Origin: GCA-002282575 sp964519885
GTDB lineage: Bacteria > Pseudomonadota > Gammaproteobacteria > Thiomicrospirales > Thiomicrospiraceae
DNA: 64,000 nt
NCBI GenBank assembly: GCA_964519885.1
Contig: CAZFLX010000011.1
Span: 1-64,000, forward strand
Direction: 5' to 3'
The notes under the pieces were generated by a model, which saw only the letters and a program-made list of their open reading frames with translations, made no database searches and was not told the DNA's origin. The translations under genes and the position numbers were made by a program. Below, in pieces: positions 8,101 through 15,492 of the stretch; within the stretch, counting starts at the first letter, position 1, and each line of letters opens with the position of its first letter.

Positions 8101-9108
8101 TATACGTTTAAGGCGTTGGGCTTGTTGGGTAAAGCCAGCGATATTCCGCGCTCGACCAATAAACCGCAACCCGTGGTACAGCAGGTGGTGCATTTTGTGC
8201 GTAAACCCCTGAATACGGGGGCGAATAAACCGCCGATGCGCGCCTTATTAGACTTGGAAGATCCCAGCTATATTCCGATTATTCGTGCCAACAACAATGT
8301 GACTGAAGAGTCGGAGGCGGTGTTCTACTTCCCTGGTTGTGGTTCGGAGCGCTTGTTTAACCAAATTAGTATGGCAACCTTGGCGATGGTGTCGGAAGCA
8401 GGCGCACAAACCATTTTGCCGCCGGGGTATTTGTGTTGTGGTTATCCACAAACGGCGGCAGGAAATGCGGTTAAAGGGTCACAAATTACCACGGAAAACC
8501 GCGCCTTGTTCCATCGCGTGGCGACAACACTGAACTATTTGGATATTAAAACGGTATTGGTGTCTTGTGGTACCTGTTTAGATCAGTTAATGAAGTACGA
8601 ATTCGAGCAGATTTTCCCTGGGTGTCGCATCATGGATATTCATGAATACCTGATGGAAAAAGGCTTGAAACTCAATCAAGCGACGGGCGTGAAGTATCTG
8701 TACCACGATCCTTGTCACTCGCCGATGAAAATTCATAACCCGCTTAAAGTGGCATCAACCTTGATGGGTTCTGAAGTGATTGATTCGGATCGTTGCTGTG
8801 GTGAAGCAGGGACTATGGCGGTGTCGCGTCCCGACATTGCCACTCAGTTACGCTTCCGCAAAGAAGAAGAAATTCTCTCTGGCGTGAAAGACCTAACAGG
8901 CGTAGAGGGTAAAGCAGAAACGGGCAAAGTTAAGATGTTGACTTCTTGCCCTGCCTGTCAGCAAGGCTTGAATCGTTATGCTGATACCACGGGTGTTGAT
9001 ACCGATTATATCGTGGTGGAAATGGCGGCTAACTGGTTAGGGGCTAACTGGCAGGAAGACTTTATCCAGCGCATTCAAAACGGCGGTGTTGAGAAGGTGT
9101 TGCTGTAA
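5194..9108 (+). CDS. DUF3683 FAD-linked oxidase / Fe-S oxidoreductase fusion
   Basis: A giant 1304-residue redox protein. Order: DUF3683 N-terminus (REIPYNYTSFSDREIIIRLL), an FAD-binding PCMH domain (RGGGTGYTGGAIPL near residue 207, IDASTIGGNISMNAGGKR near 288), the FAD-oxidase C-terminal domain with HMHAGDGNVHTN (~711) and SGEHGIGLTK, two 4Fe-4S motifs (CLRCGKCKPVCQ at 834, CTVCHHCAKPCP at ~896), and two cysteine-rich CCG domains (PGCGSERL ~1047, DPCH ~1172, CCGEAGT ~1201). This combines in one chain the modules of D-lactate/glycolate dehydrogenase subunits (GlcD/GlcF, LldE-like), so a 2-hydroxyacid feeding electrons to quinone is likely; the substrate is unknown. The frame opens at 5194, but a promoter-like TTCATA-18-TAAAAT (5166-5195) and GAGG before the ATG at 5236 make 5236 the more likely start. 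A diverged copy of its last codons lies at 9870-9965. Confidence 0.93.
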   Translation: MITLFPFVNTEARRMQAQDRVREIPYNYTSFSDREIIIRLLGEDGWRLVNDLREGRTTGRSARMLFEVLGDIWVVNRNPYLQDDLLENVKRRQKLIDAMHHRLKQVEARLNGNEMARQLMNRVADAVHHFDRALDQQSDLRAKVMKRLSKVTHPDNIDFSGIARVSHATDATDWRVELPLAVISPDTEAEVLDIVKALIELELPMIPRGGGTGYTGGAIPLDSKAVVINTEKLEFLSGVEYMQLPGLEGEKVATVRAGAGVVTRRVADLADKHGLIFAVDPTSIDASTIGGNISMNAGGKRAVRWGTTLDNLVSWKMVTPRGTWLEVTRHKHNLGKIHEQESVVFIAQEISTDGVTPLGNAKRIEMPGASLRKDGLGKDVTDKFLSGLPGIQKEGCDGLITSSRFVLYPDSQYTRTLCIEFFGSDLSLAVPAIDEITQHMDKIAKTGVLLTGLEHLDERYIKAVKYATKANRRQRPKMILLADIASNDEAALVEVCNQVIAMASARGAETFMATSPEARKRFWADRSRTAAISAHTNAFKINEDVVIPIPRLNDYNRGIERLNIEQSIKNKVQTLDMCADFLTERADKLVAVEEVSDKDDSQAFWLGDQGKKAQALAHIAQVRARWQGLLDHMDEPINQHKHLLSEEESALAERDEALFEALLRREIVVSYKQEIAKTMKKLFAGHEYDAVWQKLQFIHARQRNVRLFVATHMHAGDGNVHTNIPVHSSDYVMIQEADRLVDRIMDLAKSLDGVISGEHGIGLTKMQYLELDKVEAFATYKQKVDPKGWFNRGKLMAGSGLHNAYTPSLDLVKQEALILEASELDALNDDIKDCLRCGKCKPVCQTHIPRANILYSPRNKILATGMMIEAFLYEEQTRRGVSVHHFDAMNDVSDHCTVCHHCAKPCPVNIDFGDVTMRMRKILTEKGQKRTAWAAKAAFLYLNSKNPFPVRLMRKTLIGWASTAQKLGHYTFKALGLLGKASDIPRSTNKPQPVVQQVVHFVRKPLNTGANKPPMRALLDLEDPSYIPIIRANNNVTEESEAVFYFPGCGSERLFNQISMATLAMVSEAGAQTILPPGYLCCGYPQTAAGNAVKGSQITTENRALFHRVATTLNYLDIKTVLVSCGTCLDQLMKYEFEQIFPGCRIMDIHEYLMEKGLKLNQATGVKYLYHDPCHSPMKIHNPLKVASTLMGSEVIDSDRCCGEAGTMAVSRPDIATQLRFRKEEEILSGVKDLTGVEGKAETGKVKMLTSCPACQQGLNRYADTTGVDTDYIVVEMAANWLGANWQEDFIQRIQNGGVEKVLL

Positions 9109-9126
9109 CTTGGTTCATTGTTTTTA

Positions 9127-9155
9127 TTGACGAAATGTGTTTTTTTGACAATAAT
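9127..9155 (+). promoter_or_regulatory. Sigma-70-type promoter of the toxin-antitoxin pair
   Basis: TTGACG (9127-9132), a 17-base spacer and AATAAT (9150-9155) give a near-consensus promoter about 33 bases before the antitoxin start. A second TTGACA lies inside the spacer at 9145-9150. The TTGAC direct repeat could be bound by the antitoxin, which is inference. Confidence 0.5.
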
Positions 9156-9187
9156 TAAACGATAAAGTCATAGAAGAGGAGGTAGCC

Positions 9188-9460
9188 ATGAATCATATTA
9201 GCATGAGTATTCGTGATTTAACCCGTAGTGGCGCAATGTTAAACAGCTTTGATTACATCGATATTGAAGATAAAAAATCGCATGATTATAAAGGGGTTTT
9301 TATTCCTTCTCAGTATGCCGAAGCGGTTAAAAGCTTTTTAGCAAATAAGTTAGCACAAGAAAAATCTTTGAAACTGGCACAACTGATGCAGTTTAGTGGC
9401 ATGTTAACAGGCGAAACACAGCAGTTATCGATTCAAGAGCTCACTGAGCGACGTGCATGA
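9188..9460 (+). CDS. Probable antitoxin of a PIN-toxin module
   Basis: 90 residues preceded by a very strong ribosome site (AGAGGAGGT, 5 bases before ATG). No named domain is recognised with certainty. The role is inferred from position: the stop overlaps the PIN-domain gene as ATGA, the protein is small, and the N-terminus (SIRDLTRSGAMLNSFDYIDI) followed by a charged helical C-terminus (KSFLANKLAQEKSLKLAQLM) fits a DNA-binding plus toxin-neutralising layout. The strong ribosome site fits the need for excess antitoxin. It would be expected to repress its own promoter together with the toxin. Confidence 0.65.
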   Translation: MNHISMSIRDLTRSGAMLNSFDYIDIEDKKSHDYKGVFIPSQYAEAVKSFLANKLAQEKSLKLAQLMQFSGMLTGETQQLSIQELTERRA

Positions 9461-9873
9461 AGGTGTATTTAGATACTAATGTGCTGCTCGATTTTTTAGA
9501 TGCACAACGTCCACGTCATGTCGATGCCGTGGCACTAATACGTTACTTGATTGAAAGAGATTATCAGGTTGTGTTAAGTGAAGATATGTTGACGACGATT
9601 TACTACATTGCTAAAGATAAGCCACGTGTGTTGGCTTTTTTTCAGGTGATGTTAGAAGATTGGTCGATTGTTTCTTTTGGCGAAGCGGTGATTCGTGCTG
9701 CCATTGAGCACTGTCAACAAGCAATAACAGCGATTGATTTTGAAGATGTGTTACAGTGTCTTTGTGCACAAGCGCATCGTTGCGATTGTTTGATTACCAA
9801 TGATGCTGGTTTTTATCGCTGTGGTATTGCTGTTTACGATTCGTCATCGTTTTTAAAGCAGTTTAATACATGA
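9457..9873 (+). CDS. PIN-domain ribonuclease toxin
   Basis: 138 residues, a whole PIN domain. The acidic metal-binding residues are visible: D6 in YLDTNVLLD, E42 in VLSEDML, D96 in IDFEDVLQ and D115 in CLITNDAGF. PIN toxins are Mg/Mn-dependent endoribonucleases (VapC-like) that stop growth by cutting tRNA or other RNA when the antitoxin is degraded. Its start overlaps the antitoxin stop by four bases, so the two are translationally coupled. The target RNA cannot be told from sequence. The stop codon overlaps the ATG of a short frame that is a remnant of the upstream oxidoreductase end. Confidence 0.85.
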   Translation: MKVYLDTNVLLDFLDAQRPRHVDAVALIRYLIERDYQVVLSEDMLTTIYYIAKDKPRVLAFFQVMLEDWSIVSFGEAVIRAAIEHCQQAITAIDFEDVLQCLCAQAHRCDCLITNDAGFYRCGIAVYDSSSFLKQFNT

Positions 9874-9965
9874 GTGGTTGGCATTGGTTTATTTTACAAA
9901 CAGGTTGGCAAGAAAGCTTCATCGAGCAGATTAAAAATGGTTGCGTAGAGAAGGTGTTGTTGTAA
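9870..9965 (+). pseudogene. Diverged duplicate of the 3' end of the upstream FAD/Fe-S oxidoreductase gene
   Basis: A 31-codon frame begins at an ATG overlapping the toxin stop and ends in GWQESFIEQIKNGCVEKVLL. The upstream oxidoreductase ends in NWQEDFIQRIQNGGVEKVLL. From the Trp onward 14 of 19 residues are identical, and by hand count 46 of 63 bases match, with many differences at third positions and the same TAA stop. Before that the similarity fades. This looks like the tail of a homologous oxidoreductase gene left behind on the far side of the toxin-antitoxin pair. It could still be translated through coupling to the toxin, but I treat it as a fragment. Confidence 0.75.
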
Positions 9966-9993
9966 AACAGCGGATTTTCCTGTTCAGTTAATG

Positions 9994-10022
9994 AAAAGCC
10001 CCGATGTTTTCGGGGCTTTTTA
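9994..10022. terminator. Bidirectional rho-independent terminator
   Basis: AAAAGCCCCGA and its complement TCGGGGCTTTTT enclose a short loop; A-tract on one side and T-tract on the other. It serves the toxin-antitoxin transcript on + and rlmI on -. Confidence 0.9.
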
Positions 10023-10048
10023 TATGAGGCTTTATTGCGAGCGTTTTG

Positions 10049-11248
10049 TTACTCTCCCATCAATACCCGACAAATTAAGCCTTTCAGGTACTGAGTTTCT
10101 TTCATGGCAGGATGAATCGGGTGATCGGGGGCTTGATGGGTTTCTTCCAACAACTGTACGCGTCGGTCATTGGCACGAGCCGCTTTTTGAATGCTGGCTA
10201 ATAGCTCATCGCGTCCTAAATGCATTGAGCAACTGCCCGAAAATAACACGCCATTGACGTTGAGCAAGCGAATCGCCAATGCATTGAGTTTTTGATAAGC
10301 CGCCAAGCCCTTGGCATGATCTTTGGCTTTGGGAATAAACGCAGGCGGGTCGACAATCACCACATCAAATTTTTGCCCGTCGGCTAATAGCTGCGTCATG
10401 ACATCAAAGGCATCGCCTGTAATGCTGTTCACCTTATCGCCAACGCCATTTAAAGCAGCATTACGCGCTACCCATTCTGCGGAAAGCTGTGAAACATCGA
10501 CGCAAGTCACCGAATCTGCCCCAAAAGCCGCCGCTTGCACGCCAAACGAACCTAAGTAGGCAAAGACATCCAGTACGCGTTTTTTCGGTGCATAGCTGTG
10601 TAAGCGCGCGCGCATACTACGATGATCGTAAAACCAGCCTGTTTTTTGCCCTGTCAGTGCTGGCGCTTTGAAAGTAACGCCATTTTCGGACAGAGATAAG
10701 TATTCTGGTACTGATCCATAGGCGACTTCGACTTGGGTTTCAAGTCCTTCTAAATCGCGTCCACGACTATCGTTACGCAAAATAATAGACTTAGGCTGAA
10801 CCAGTTGTTGAATAGCAGCCAAAATCGGTTCTTTCAGCGCATCCATACCACTACTACCGAATTGTACAACAATATCATCACCAAAACGGTCGATGATTAA
10901 GCCAGGTAAAAAATCGCCCTCACCATGCACCCAGCGGTAATGGGGCATATCGTAGAGCGCCTCGCGTAATGTTAATGCCGTTTTTAGGCGCTCGATGAAA
11001 AAACCGACATCAATGCTACGAACTTCTCGCGTTAATAAACGTGCGCACAGCAAGGACTGTGGGTTGATGGTGGCCATACCCAGTGCTTTACCCTGAGCAT
11101 CGAGTACGCAAACTATTTCGCCATTTTCAAAGCTTTTCAGCGGGGTTTGTGCTGTGTCGATTTCGTTACTGTAAATCCACAAATTGCCGGCACGAATGCG
11201 TTTATCGGTTTTGGGTTTGAGAACAAGGACAGCATATTGGGATGACAT
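10049..11248 (-). CDS. rlmI: 23S rRNA m5C1962 methyltransferase, RlmI family
   Basis: 399 residues, near the usual length. An N-terminal PUA-like RNA-binding domain (KPKTDKRIRAGNLWIYSNEI, residues ~12-31) is followed by a class I S-adenosylmethionine methyltransferase. The SAM site is seen as VLDVFAYLGSFGVQAAAFGA (around 224-243), and the catalytic-region motif DPPAF and the later GSCSMH, with its cysteine, fit the m5C enzyme RlmI. It modifies a cytosine in 23S rRNA. It is transcribed alone, bounded by terminators at about 10 kb and a tRNA gene behind it. Confidence 0.9.
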   Translation of the reverse strand: MSSQYAVLVLKPKTDKRIRAGNLWIYSNEIDTAQTPLKSFENGEIVCVLDAQGKALGMATINPQSLLCARLLTREVRSIDVGFFIERLKTALTLREALYDMPHYRWVHGEGDFLPGLIIDRFGDDIVVQFGSSGMDALKEPILAAIQQLVQPKSIILRNDSRGRDLEGLETQVEVAYGSVPEYLSLSENGVTFKAPALTGQKTGWFYDHRSMRARLHSYAPKKRVLDVFAYLGSFGVQAAAFGADSVTCVDVSQLSAEWVARNAALNGVGDKVNSITGDAFDVMTQLLADGQKFDVVIVDPPAFIPKAKDHAKGLAAYQKLNALAIRLLNVNGVLFSGSCSMHLGRDELLASIQKAARANDRRVQLLEETHQAPDHPIHPAMKETQYLKGLICRVLMGE

Positions 11249-11383
11249 AAAAAATCCTGAACAAAGTTGAATGCTGATTGTAGCATTTAAGCTGGCCTAA
11301 ATCGGCAAAGTGACGATAAGAAATGTTGGTCAATTGTTAGTAGATAGTTAGCGGGAAACAGGTTTATCAGTCGTTAAAACGCA

Positions 11384-11407
11384 AAAAACCGCTTTAAAGC
11401 GGTTTTT
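11384..11407. terminator. Palindromic terminator after tRNA-Thr
   Basis: AAAAACCGCTT-TA-AAGCGGTTTTT is a perfect palindrome with A- and T-tracts, 38 bases beyond the tRNA 3' end on the minus strand. Confidence 0.85.
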
Positions 11408-11445
11408 CGTGATTGAACATAAAAGATTGTTTATATACATAAATT

Positions 11446-11521
11446 TGGTGCCGATTGAGAGACTCGAACTCCCGACCCACTGATTACAAATCAGTAGCTC
11501 TACCAACTGAGCTAAATCGGC
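11446..11521 (-). tRNA. tRNA-Thr (anticodon TGT)
   Basis: Reading the minus strand, the 7-bp acceptor stem GCCGATT/AATCGGC, D arm GCTC/GAGC, anticodon stem ACTGA/TCAGT with loop TTTGTAA, and T arm GGGAG-TTCGAGT-CTCTC fold into a standard tRNA of 76 bases including an encoded ACCA end. The anticodon TGT reads ACA threonine codons. It is a single-gene transcript with its own promoter (TTGACG-18-TATAAT) and terminator. Confidence 0.97.
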
Positions 11522-11530
11522 GACAAGATA

Positions 11531-11560
11531 ATTATAGGGAATAAGCACCACCAGCGTCAA
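11531..11560 (-). promoter_or_regulatory. Promoter of tRNA-Thr
   Basis: On the minus strand, TTGACG (11560-11555), an 18-base spacer and TATAAT (11536-11531) form a near-perfect sigma-70 promoter, putting the transcript start just before the mature tRNA 5' end. Confidence 0.85.
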
Positions 11561-11612
11561 GAGGTTTGTGTGTTTTTGTACTGGGTTTTGTGCGTTTGGT
11601 CACACAGTTAGC

Positions 11613-11870
11613 TTATTTTTGAAATTCCTGTTGTGCTTTGTTAATCGCTTCGTTGACTTTTTCGGCAGTATGTTGGGTTTTGCTGCCCCATTCGTTGAGC
11701 GTATCGACCCATTCAATGCTGGTGACTAGACCCTTGCGTACCAGGTTGTAGCTATCCATCCAATTAAATGCAATCGCAGCTAACAACAATATGATAAGGG
11801 TCGAGCTGCCTAAAAAAACGCGCGATAGTAAAAATACTTTGAGAGCTAATAAGTTCATAAATGGGTTCAC
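11613..11870 (-). CDS. Small single-helix membrane protein of unknown function
   Basis: 85 residues with one strong hydrophobic helix (about residues 15-36, VFLLSRVFLGSSTLIILLLA) and a charged C-terminal tail rich in Glu, Lys and Gln (EKVNEAINKAQQEFQK) that is likely a helix on one side of the inner membrane. I do not recognise the family. It lies between tRNA-Thr and the MnmC2-like gene on the same strand, 43 bases after the latter, so it may be the last gene of that transcript. Confidence 0.6.
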   Translation of the reverse strand: MNPFMNLLALKVFLLSRVFLGSSTLIILLLAAIAFNWMDSYNLVRKGLVTSIEWVDTLNEWGSKTQHTAEKVNEAINKAQQEFQK

Positions 11871-11912
11871 TCAAGCAAAATAAGTTAAAGCGTAGATACT
11901 AACCGAATTTGA

Positions 11913-13130
11913 TTAGTTTGGGTAACAAGTCTGGCGAAAAATGGCGCGCGCCGGATGCACGGCTTGTTGTAAGTTAAGACTTAAATCGCTAGGTTGATTA
12001 AGCAATTGTTGTCGAATGAGTTTGGCGGCTAAGAAGGCAGAGGTTAAGCCATGTGAACCATGTCCAATGCTCATCCACAGATGCGGTTGTAGCAAAGCAG
12101 ATAGATCGGGAATGGTGTCTGGCTGATGACACCGTGCCTGAATGGCGGCTTGATAAGCGGGAATATCCACTACCGGACCCACCAAGGGAAGATGATCGGT
12201 GGTATTAGCGCGATAAGCGCTATGTCCTTGATTGGGAAAAACATTGTCATGCAAAGCATTCGGATAAGCTTGATTGAGTAAGGCTAAGTTATGACGATGT
12301 CCGCTTTCAGTTAGTCCTAGAGGCGCCTGTTGCTCAAAGGTGGCACCGATACAGCTGATGCCCTCTGCGGTGGTGGCAACATAGCCGCCGTAAGATAAAG
12401 CAAACTCTGGCAGGCTTTGCCATGCCGAAACCGGCAAATGAGACACTTGCCCCTTATTGAGTTGTAATATACTTCCCCAGTCCGCAAAAGCGAGTGAGGT
12501 TTGTGCACCACTGGCAATGATGATGGCGTCCGCTGTAAAGGTTTGTTGCTGGGAAATCAGTTGCCAAGCATCACCTGTGTGGTGAATTTGGCTAATTAAG
12601 GTGTTGGTGTGTAGTTGAATGTTTCGGGGAGTCAGTAAGCGTTTAACCAGAGCTTTGGGGTAAAGGCTACCCCCTTGTGGAAACCAGAGTCCAGCCGGTT
12701 GATGGGGCAGGGGTAAGTTGTCCATCCAATAAACTTGACTGGCATCATGCTGTTCAGCCCAAACCTTCCAACCCGCCAAGGTTTTAGCGTTATGAGACCA
12801 TTTCGCAGCACCGGTTAAATTGCCTAGTTCGGTTCGATTGGGTTGTTGATGCCACCAATCAAGGGTAGCTTGCCAAGCCAGCCAATGCCATTGCGCATAA
12901 GGGTTGTGGGGGCGTTGATCGATAATCGGTAGACAGTTTCCTGCCAAATTGCCTGAAGCACCACTTGCTGGTTCCGATGCTTGCTCAAAAATATCAACGC
13001 TTAGCCCTGCATGAGCCAAGCTTTCAGCCAAGGCTGCACCAGCGATACCAGCACCGATGATAGCGACCTGGTGAATGGGCTTAGGGGTTTGCTGTATTGG
13101 CAACCAAGCTTTGCGATGCGTGCGAAGCAT
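11913..13130 (-). CDS. mnmC: FAD-dependent oxidoreductase, stand-alone MnmC2 (cmnm5s2U34 demodification) domain
   Basis: 405 residues. A Rossmann dinucleotide fold begins at VAIIGAGIAGAALAESLAHAG (about 23-43, GxGxxG) and is followed by the ASGNLAGNCLPIID sequence typical of the FAD half of MnmC and the C-terminal GHGSHGLTSAFLAAKLI. In E. coli MnmC this half removes the carboxymethyl group from cmnm5(s2)U34 in tRNA, and a fused N-terminal methyltransferase finishes mnm5(s2)U. Here that methyltransferase half (~250 residues) is missing and no candidate lies next to it. The N-terminus HRKAWLPIQQTP resembles the interdomain linker of the fusion, so loss or splitting of the first domain is possible. 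Another DAO-family amine oxidase is an alternative. Confidence 0.75.
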   Translation of the reverse strand: MLRTHRKAWLPIQQTPKPIHQVAIIGAGIAGAALAESLAHAGLSVDIFEQASEPASGASGNLAGNCLPIIDQRPHNPYAQWHWLAWQATLDWWHQQPNRTELGNLTGAAKWSHNAKTLAGWKVWAEQHDASQVYWMDNLPLPHQPAGLWFPQGGSLYPKALVKRLLTPRNIQLHTNTLISQIHHTGDAWQLISQQQTFTADAIIIASGAQTSLAFADWGSILQLNKGQVSHLPVSAWQSLPEFALSYGGYVATTAEGISCIGATFEQQAPLGLTESGHRHNLALLNQAYPNALHDNVFPNQGHSAYRANTTDHLPLVGPVVDIPAYQAAIQARCHQPDTIPDLSALLQPHLWMSIGHGSHGLTSAFLAAKLIRQQLLNQPSDLSLNLQQAVHPARAIFRQTCYPN

Positions 13131-13138
13131 TCAGAGCG

Positions 13139-14014
13139 TTAGAACATGCCCAGCATGTTAGACGATTCACTATCGGCTTGGGCTTGTTTGGCTAAAAATG
13201 CTAAATGATCACGCGTTAATCGGTGTTTTTCGAGTTGTTCAAGCAGGTGTTGTGACGTTTGGTTGATATTTGCTTCAACAAATCCATTGCCTTCTCCAAT
13301 TAGCCAGCAAGCGCCTTCTGCCAAACAGGTTACATAAGCAATGGGATAATGATCGGCATGAATACGTGCCGGATGATGATGCCCTGCAACGGCCATAATC
13401 ACTTCGTGTGGTAAATCCCAACTTTTAAATAAGGCGGCACCCAATACAGCGTGGTTCATGTGCAGTAATTTTGATTCATTGTCAATAAATGCATCGAATG
13501 TTGATGATTGTTCTCTAACAATTTCAAAATCTCGTAAAAAGAACCTGGCCATTAGCACACTGCCAGCTTCATGTAATAGACCAGCTAAAAAAGCCATTGC
13601 CGGATCAACCTGCCATTTAAAGCGATTATTCATGTATTCGGCAATTTTTTTAGCAGCAAAAGCAGCCGTGATGCTATGACGCCAAAATTTACGTGCATCG
13701 ATTAGTGGACTGGTAAAAGTGCTATGCAAACTAATAGCATGAACAATGTTGCGGGTTTCGATAATGCCTAAACGTGTTACGGCATTACTGATGGTCAGTA
13801 CTTTGCCGTCACCACGAAACAAAATCGAGTTGGCGGTATCCATAATGCGTTGACTAATAGCCGTATCGGCTTCGACAATGTTGGCCAGTTCTTGAATGTG
13901 TTTCGTTGGATTTTTCCAAGCCGCTTCGAATAAGCTTAAGGTGTGCGGAATTTCTGGTAGGCGATTCAGTCTTTTGAGTTCGGTGAGTATGTCACCACTT
14001 TTACGAATAGTCAT
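13139..14014 (-). CDS. HDOD domain signalling protein
   Basis: 291 residues dominated by an HDOD domain: LPEIPHTLSLFEAAWKNPT and VEADTAISQRIMDTANSILF near the start, then LAGLLHEAGSVLMARFF and VAGHHHPARI. The true HD-phosphohydrolase metal ligands are replaced, as is normal for HDOD, so a regulatory rather than enzymatic role is likely. HDOD proteins often sit beside chemotaxis or c-di-GMP functions; this one has no output domain. It ends 9 bases before the MnmC2-like gene on the same strand and may share its transcript. Confidence 0.88.
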   Translation of the reverse strand: MTIRKSGDILTELKRLNRLPEIPHTLSLFEAAWKNPTKHIQELANIVEADTAISQRIMDTANSILFRGDGKVLTISNAVTRLGIIETRNIVHAISLHSTFTSPLIDARKFWRHSITAAFAAKKIAEYMNNRFKWQVDPAMAFLAGLLHEAGSVLMARFFLRDFEIVREQSSTFDAFIDNESKLLHMNHAVLGAALFKSWDLPHEVIMAVAGHHHPARIHADHYPIAYVTCLAEGACWLIGEGNGFVEANINQTSQHLLEQLEKHRLTRDHLAFLAKQAQADSESSNMLGMF

Positions 14015-14044
14015 GAATGCGTCAGCCTACCATTGAATTGCTTG

Positions 14045-14917
14045 TTAACCTTCTAATAATATCACTGTTTTGTGGCCGTGAATCATCACGCGATCTTCTA
14101 AATGATAAATTAATCCACGCGCTAATACATTACGCTCGACATCACGACCTAGACGCTGCAAATCTTCGATGCTATGACGGTGTGTGACCCGAATCACATC
14201 TTGTTCAATAATCGGACCTTCGTCTAAGTCTTGAGTGACATAGTGACAGGTTGCACCAATGAGTTTTACGCCGCGTTGGAAAGCCTGATGATAGGGTTTA
14301 GCACCGATAAACGAAGGGAGGAAACTGTGATGAATGTTAATCATGCGTCCGTGGTAACGTTGGCACAATGTGGGCGGCATGATTTGCATAAAACGCGCTA
14401 ACACAATCACGTCAGCATTAAGCGCATCAATTTGGGCTTCATAGGCGGCAAAAGCTTCAGCTTTATTTTCTTTGCTAATGGGAATGTAAAAGAAGGGCAC
14501 ATTATACCAGCCGGCCATTTCTCCCAGTACCTGGTGGTTAGCAATGATGCCAACAATTTCACCATCTAACTCATTGGCTTTCCAACGATAGAGCAAGTCG
14601 TGCAAACAATGGGCTTCATGACTCACCAATAACACAATGCGTTTTTTCTGTGCCGAATCGCTAATGCTCCATTGCATGTCAAATTCACGCGCAATCGGTT
14701 CGAAGGCAGTGCGGAATTGTTCGACATCGAAGGGCATAGAGGCCGCTTCAATTTCGGTACGCATAAAAAACCAGCCAGCATCTTGGTCTAAATGATGATT
14801 AGCCTCAGTAATATTGCCACCATACAAAGCAATAAAACTAGACACTTTACCCACAATACCCACTTTATCGGGGCAAGCAATACTTAAACGATAAACACGA
14901 GGCGAAGATGAGGTCAT
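14045..14917 (-). CDS. purU: Formyltetrahydrofolate deformylase
   Basis: 290 residues: an N-terminal ACT domain (YRLSIACPDKVGIVGKVSSF, then GNITEANHH) and a formyl-transferase-fold catalytic domain with NIHHSFLPSFIGAKPYHQAF and DLDEGPIIEQDV carrying the conserved Asn/His/Asp. The enzyme hydrolyses 10-formyl-THF to formate and THF, balancing one-carbon units and supplying formate for PurT. The length and both domains match PurU. It lies 23 bases after a thioredoxin-like gene on the same strand. Confidence 0.95.
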   Translation of the reverse strand: MTSSSPRVYRLSIACPDKVGIVGKVSSFIALYGGNITEANHHLDQDAGWFFMRTEIEAASMPFDVEQFRTAFEPIAREFDMQWSISDSAQKKRIVLLVSHEAHCLHDLLYRWKANELDGEIVGIIANHQVLGEMAGWYNVPFFYIPISKENKAEAFAAYEAQIDALNADVIVLARFMQIMPPTLCQRYHGRMINIHHSFLPSFIGAKPYHQAFQRGVKLIGATCHYVTQDLDEGPIIEQDVIRVTHRHSIEDLQRLGRDVERNVLARGLIYHLEDRVMIHGHKTVILLEG

Positions 14918-14940
14918 GGTTCCATCACTTTGGTTGCTGG

Positions 14941-15447
14941 TTAATGAACGATGCGGGCAGGATTGCCCAATTTGGTTAAGGCACTATTTAGGCGAGCGTC
15001 AATCATACCACCATATTGATCAATATCGGCAACGACACCGAGAATATGATCCTCGACTATTTCGCCCTGAGGTGCTAAAAAAACGATAGTGGGCGTAAGT
15101 TGCGCTTTATAACGTTTGGCAACTGCCATGATATCTTTGCTTTGACCGTCAAAATCAACAATGGTGTCATGTCCAAGGTCCAAGCGACGCATTAACACTT
15201 TTTGCTGGTACTGTTTGTTTTTGAGCATCGGCTGAATGACATCTCGCTCTAGCTGATGGCAATAGCGACAGTTAGGTGCCGTGGCAAATAACAAAATAGG
15301 CAAACGCATGGCTTCAGCTTCTTGCGCTAGGGAGGATAAATCCGTCACGGTAATTAAGTCCGAAGGCTTGGCAGCACTACAGGCTCCTGTACCCATCAAG
15401 GGAAAAAGGAGTGCCGCAGATAAGAGTAAACGTCGAGATATTTTCAT
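14941..15447 (-). CDS. Exported thioredoxin-like protein
   Basis: Start chosen at 15447 (MKISRRLLL), which gives a normal signal peptide; the frame extends 12 codons further upstream without sense. About 168 residues. The signal ends at GTGACSAAKPSD, which could be a lipobox, so the protein may be a periplasmic lipoprotein. The thioredoxin fold has the active site FATAPNCRYCHQLE (CRYC) and the cis-proline loop QLTPTIVFL. It resembles SoxW/thioredoxin_2-type periplasmic reductases; its partner is unknown. It is divergent from hemC with 45 bases between starts. Confidence 0.82.
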   Translation of the reverse strand: MKISRRLLLSAALLFPLMGTGACSAAKPSDLITVTDLSSLAQEAEAMRLPILLFATAPNCRYCHQLERDVIQPMLKNKQYQQKVLMRRLDLGHDTIVDFDGQSKDIMAVAKRYKAQLTPTIVFLAPQGEIVEDHILGVVADIDQYGGMIDARLNSALTKLGNPARIVH

Positions 15448-15492
15448 GACATTATTATAGAATAGATAAAAGTTGTTTACCAAGGAATTGCC

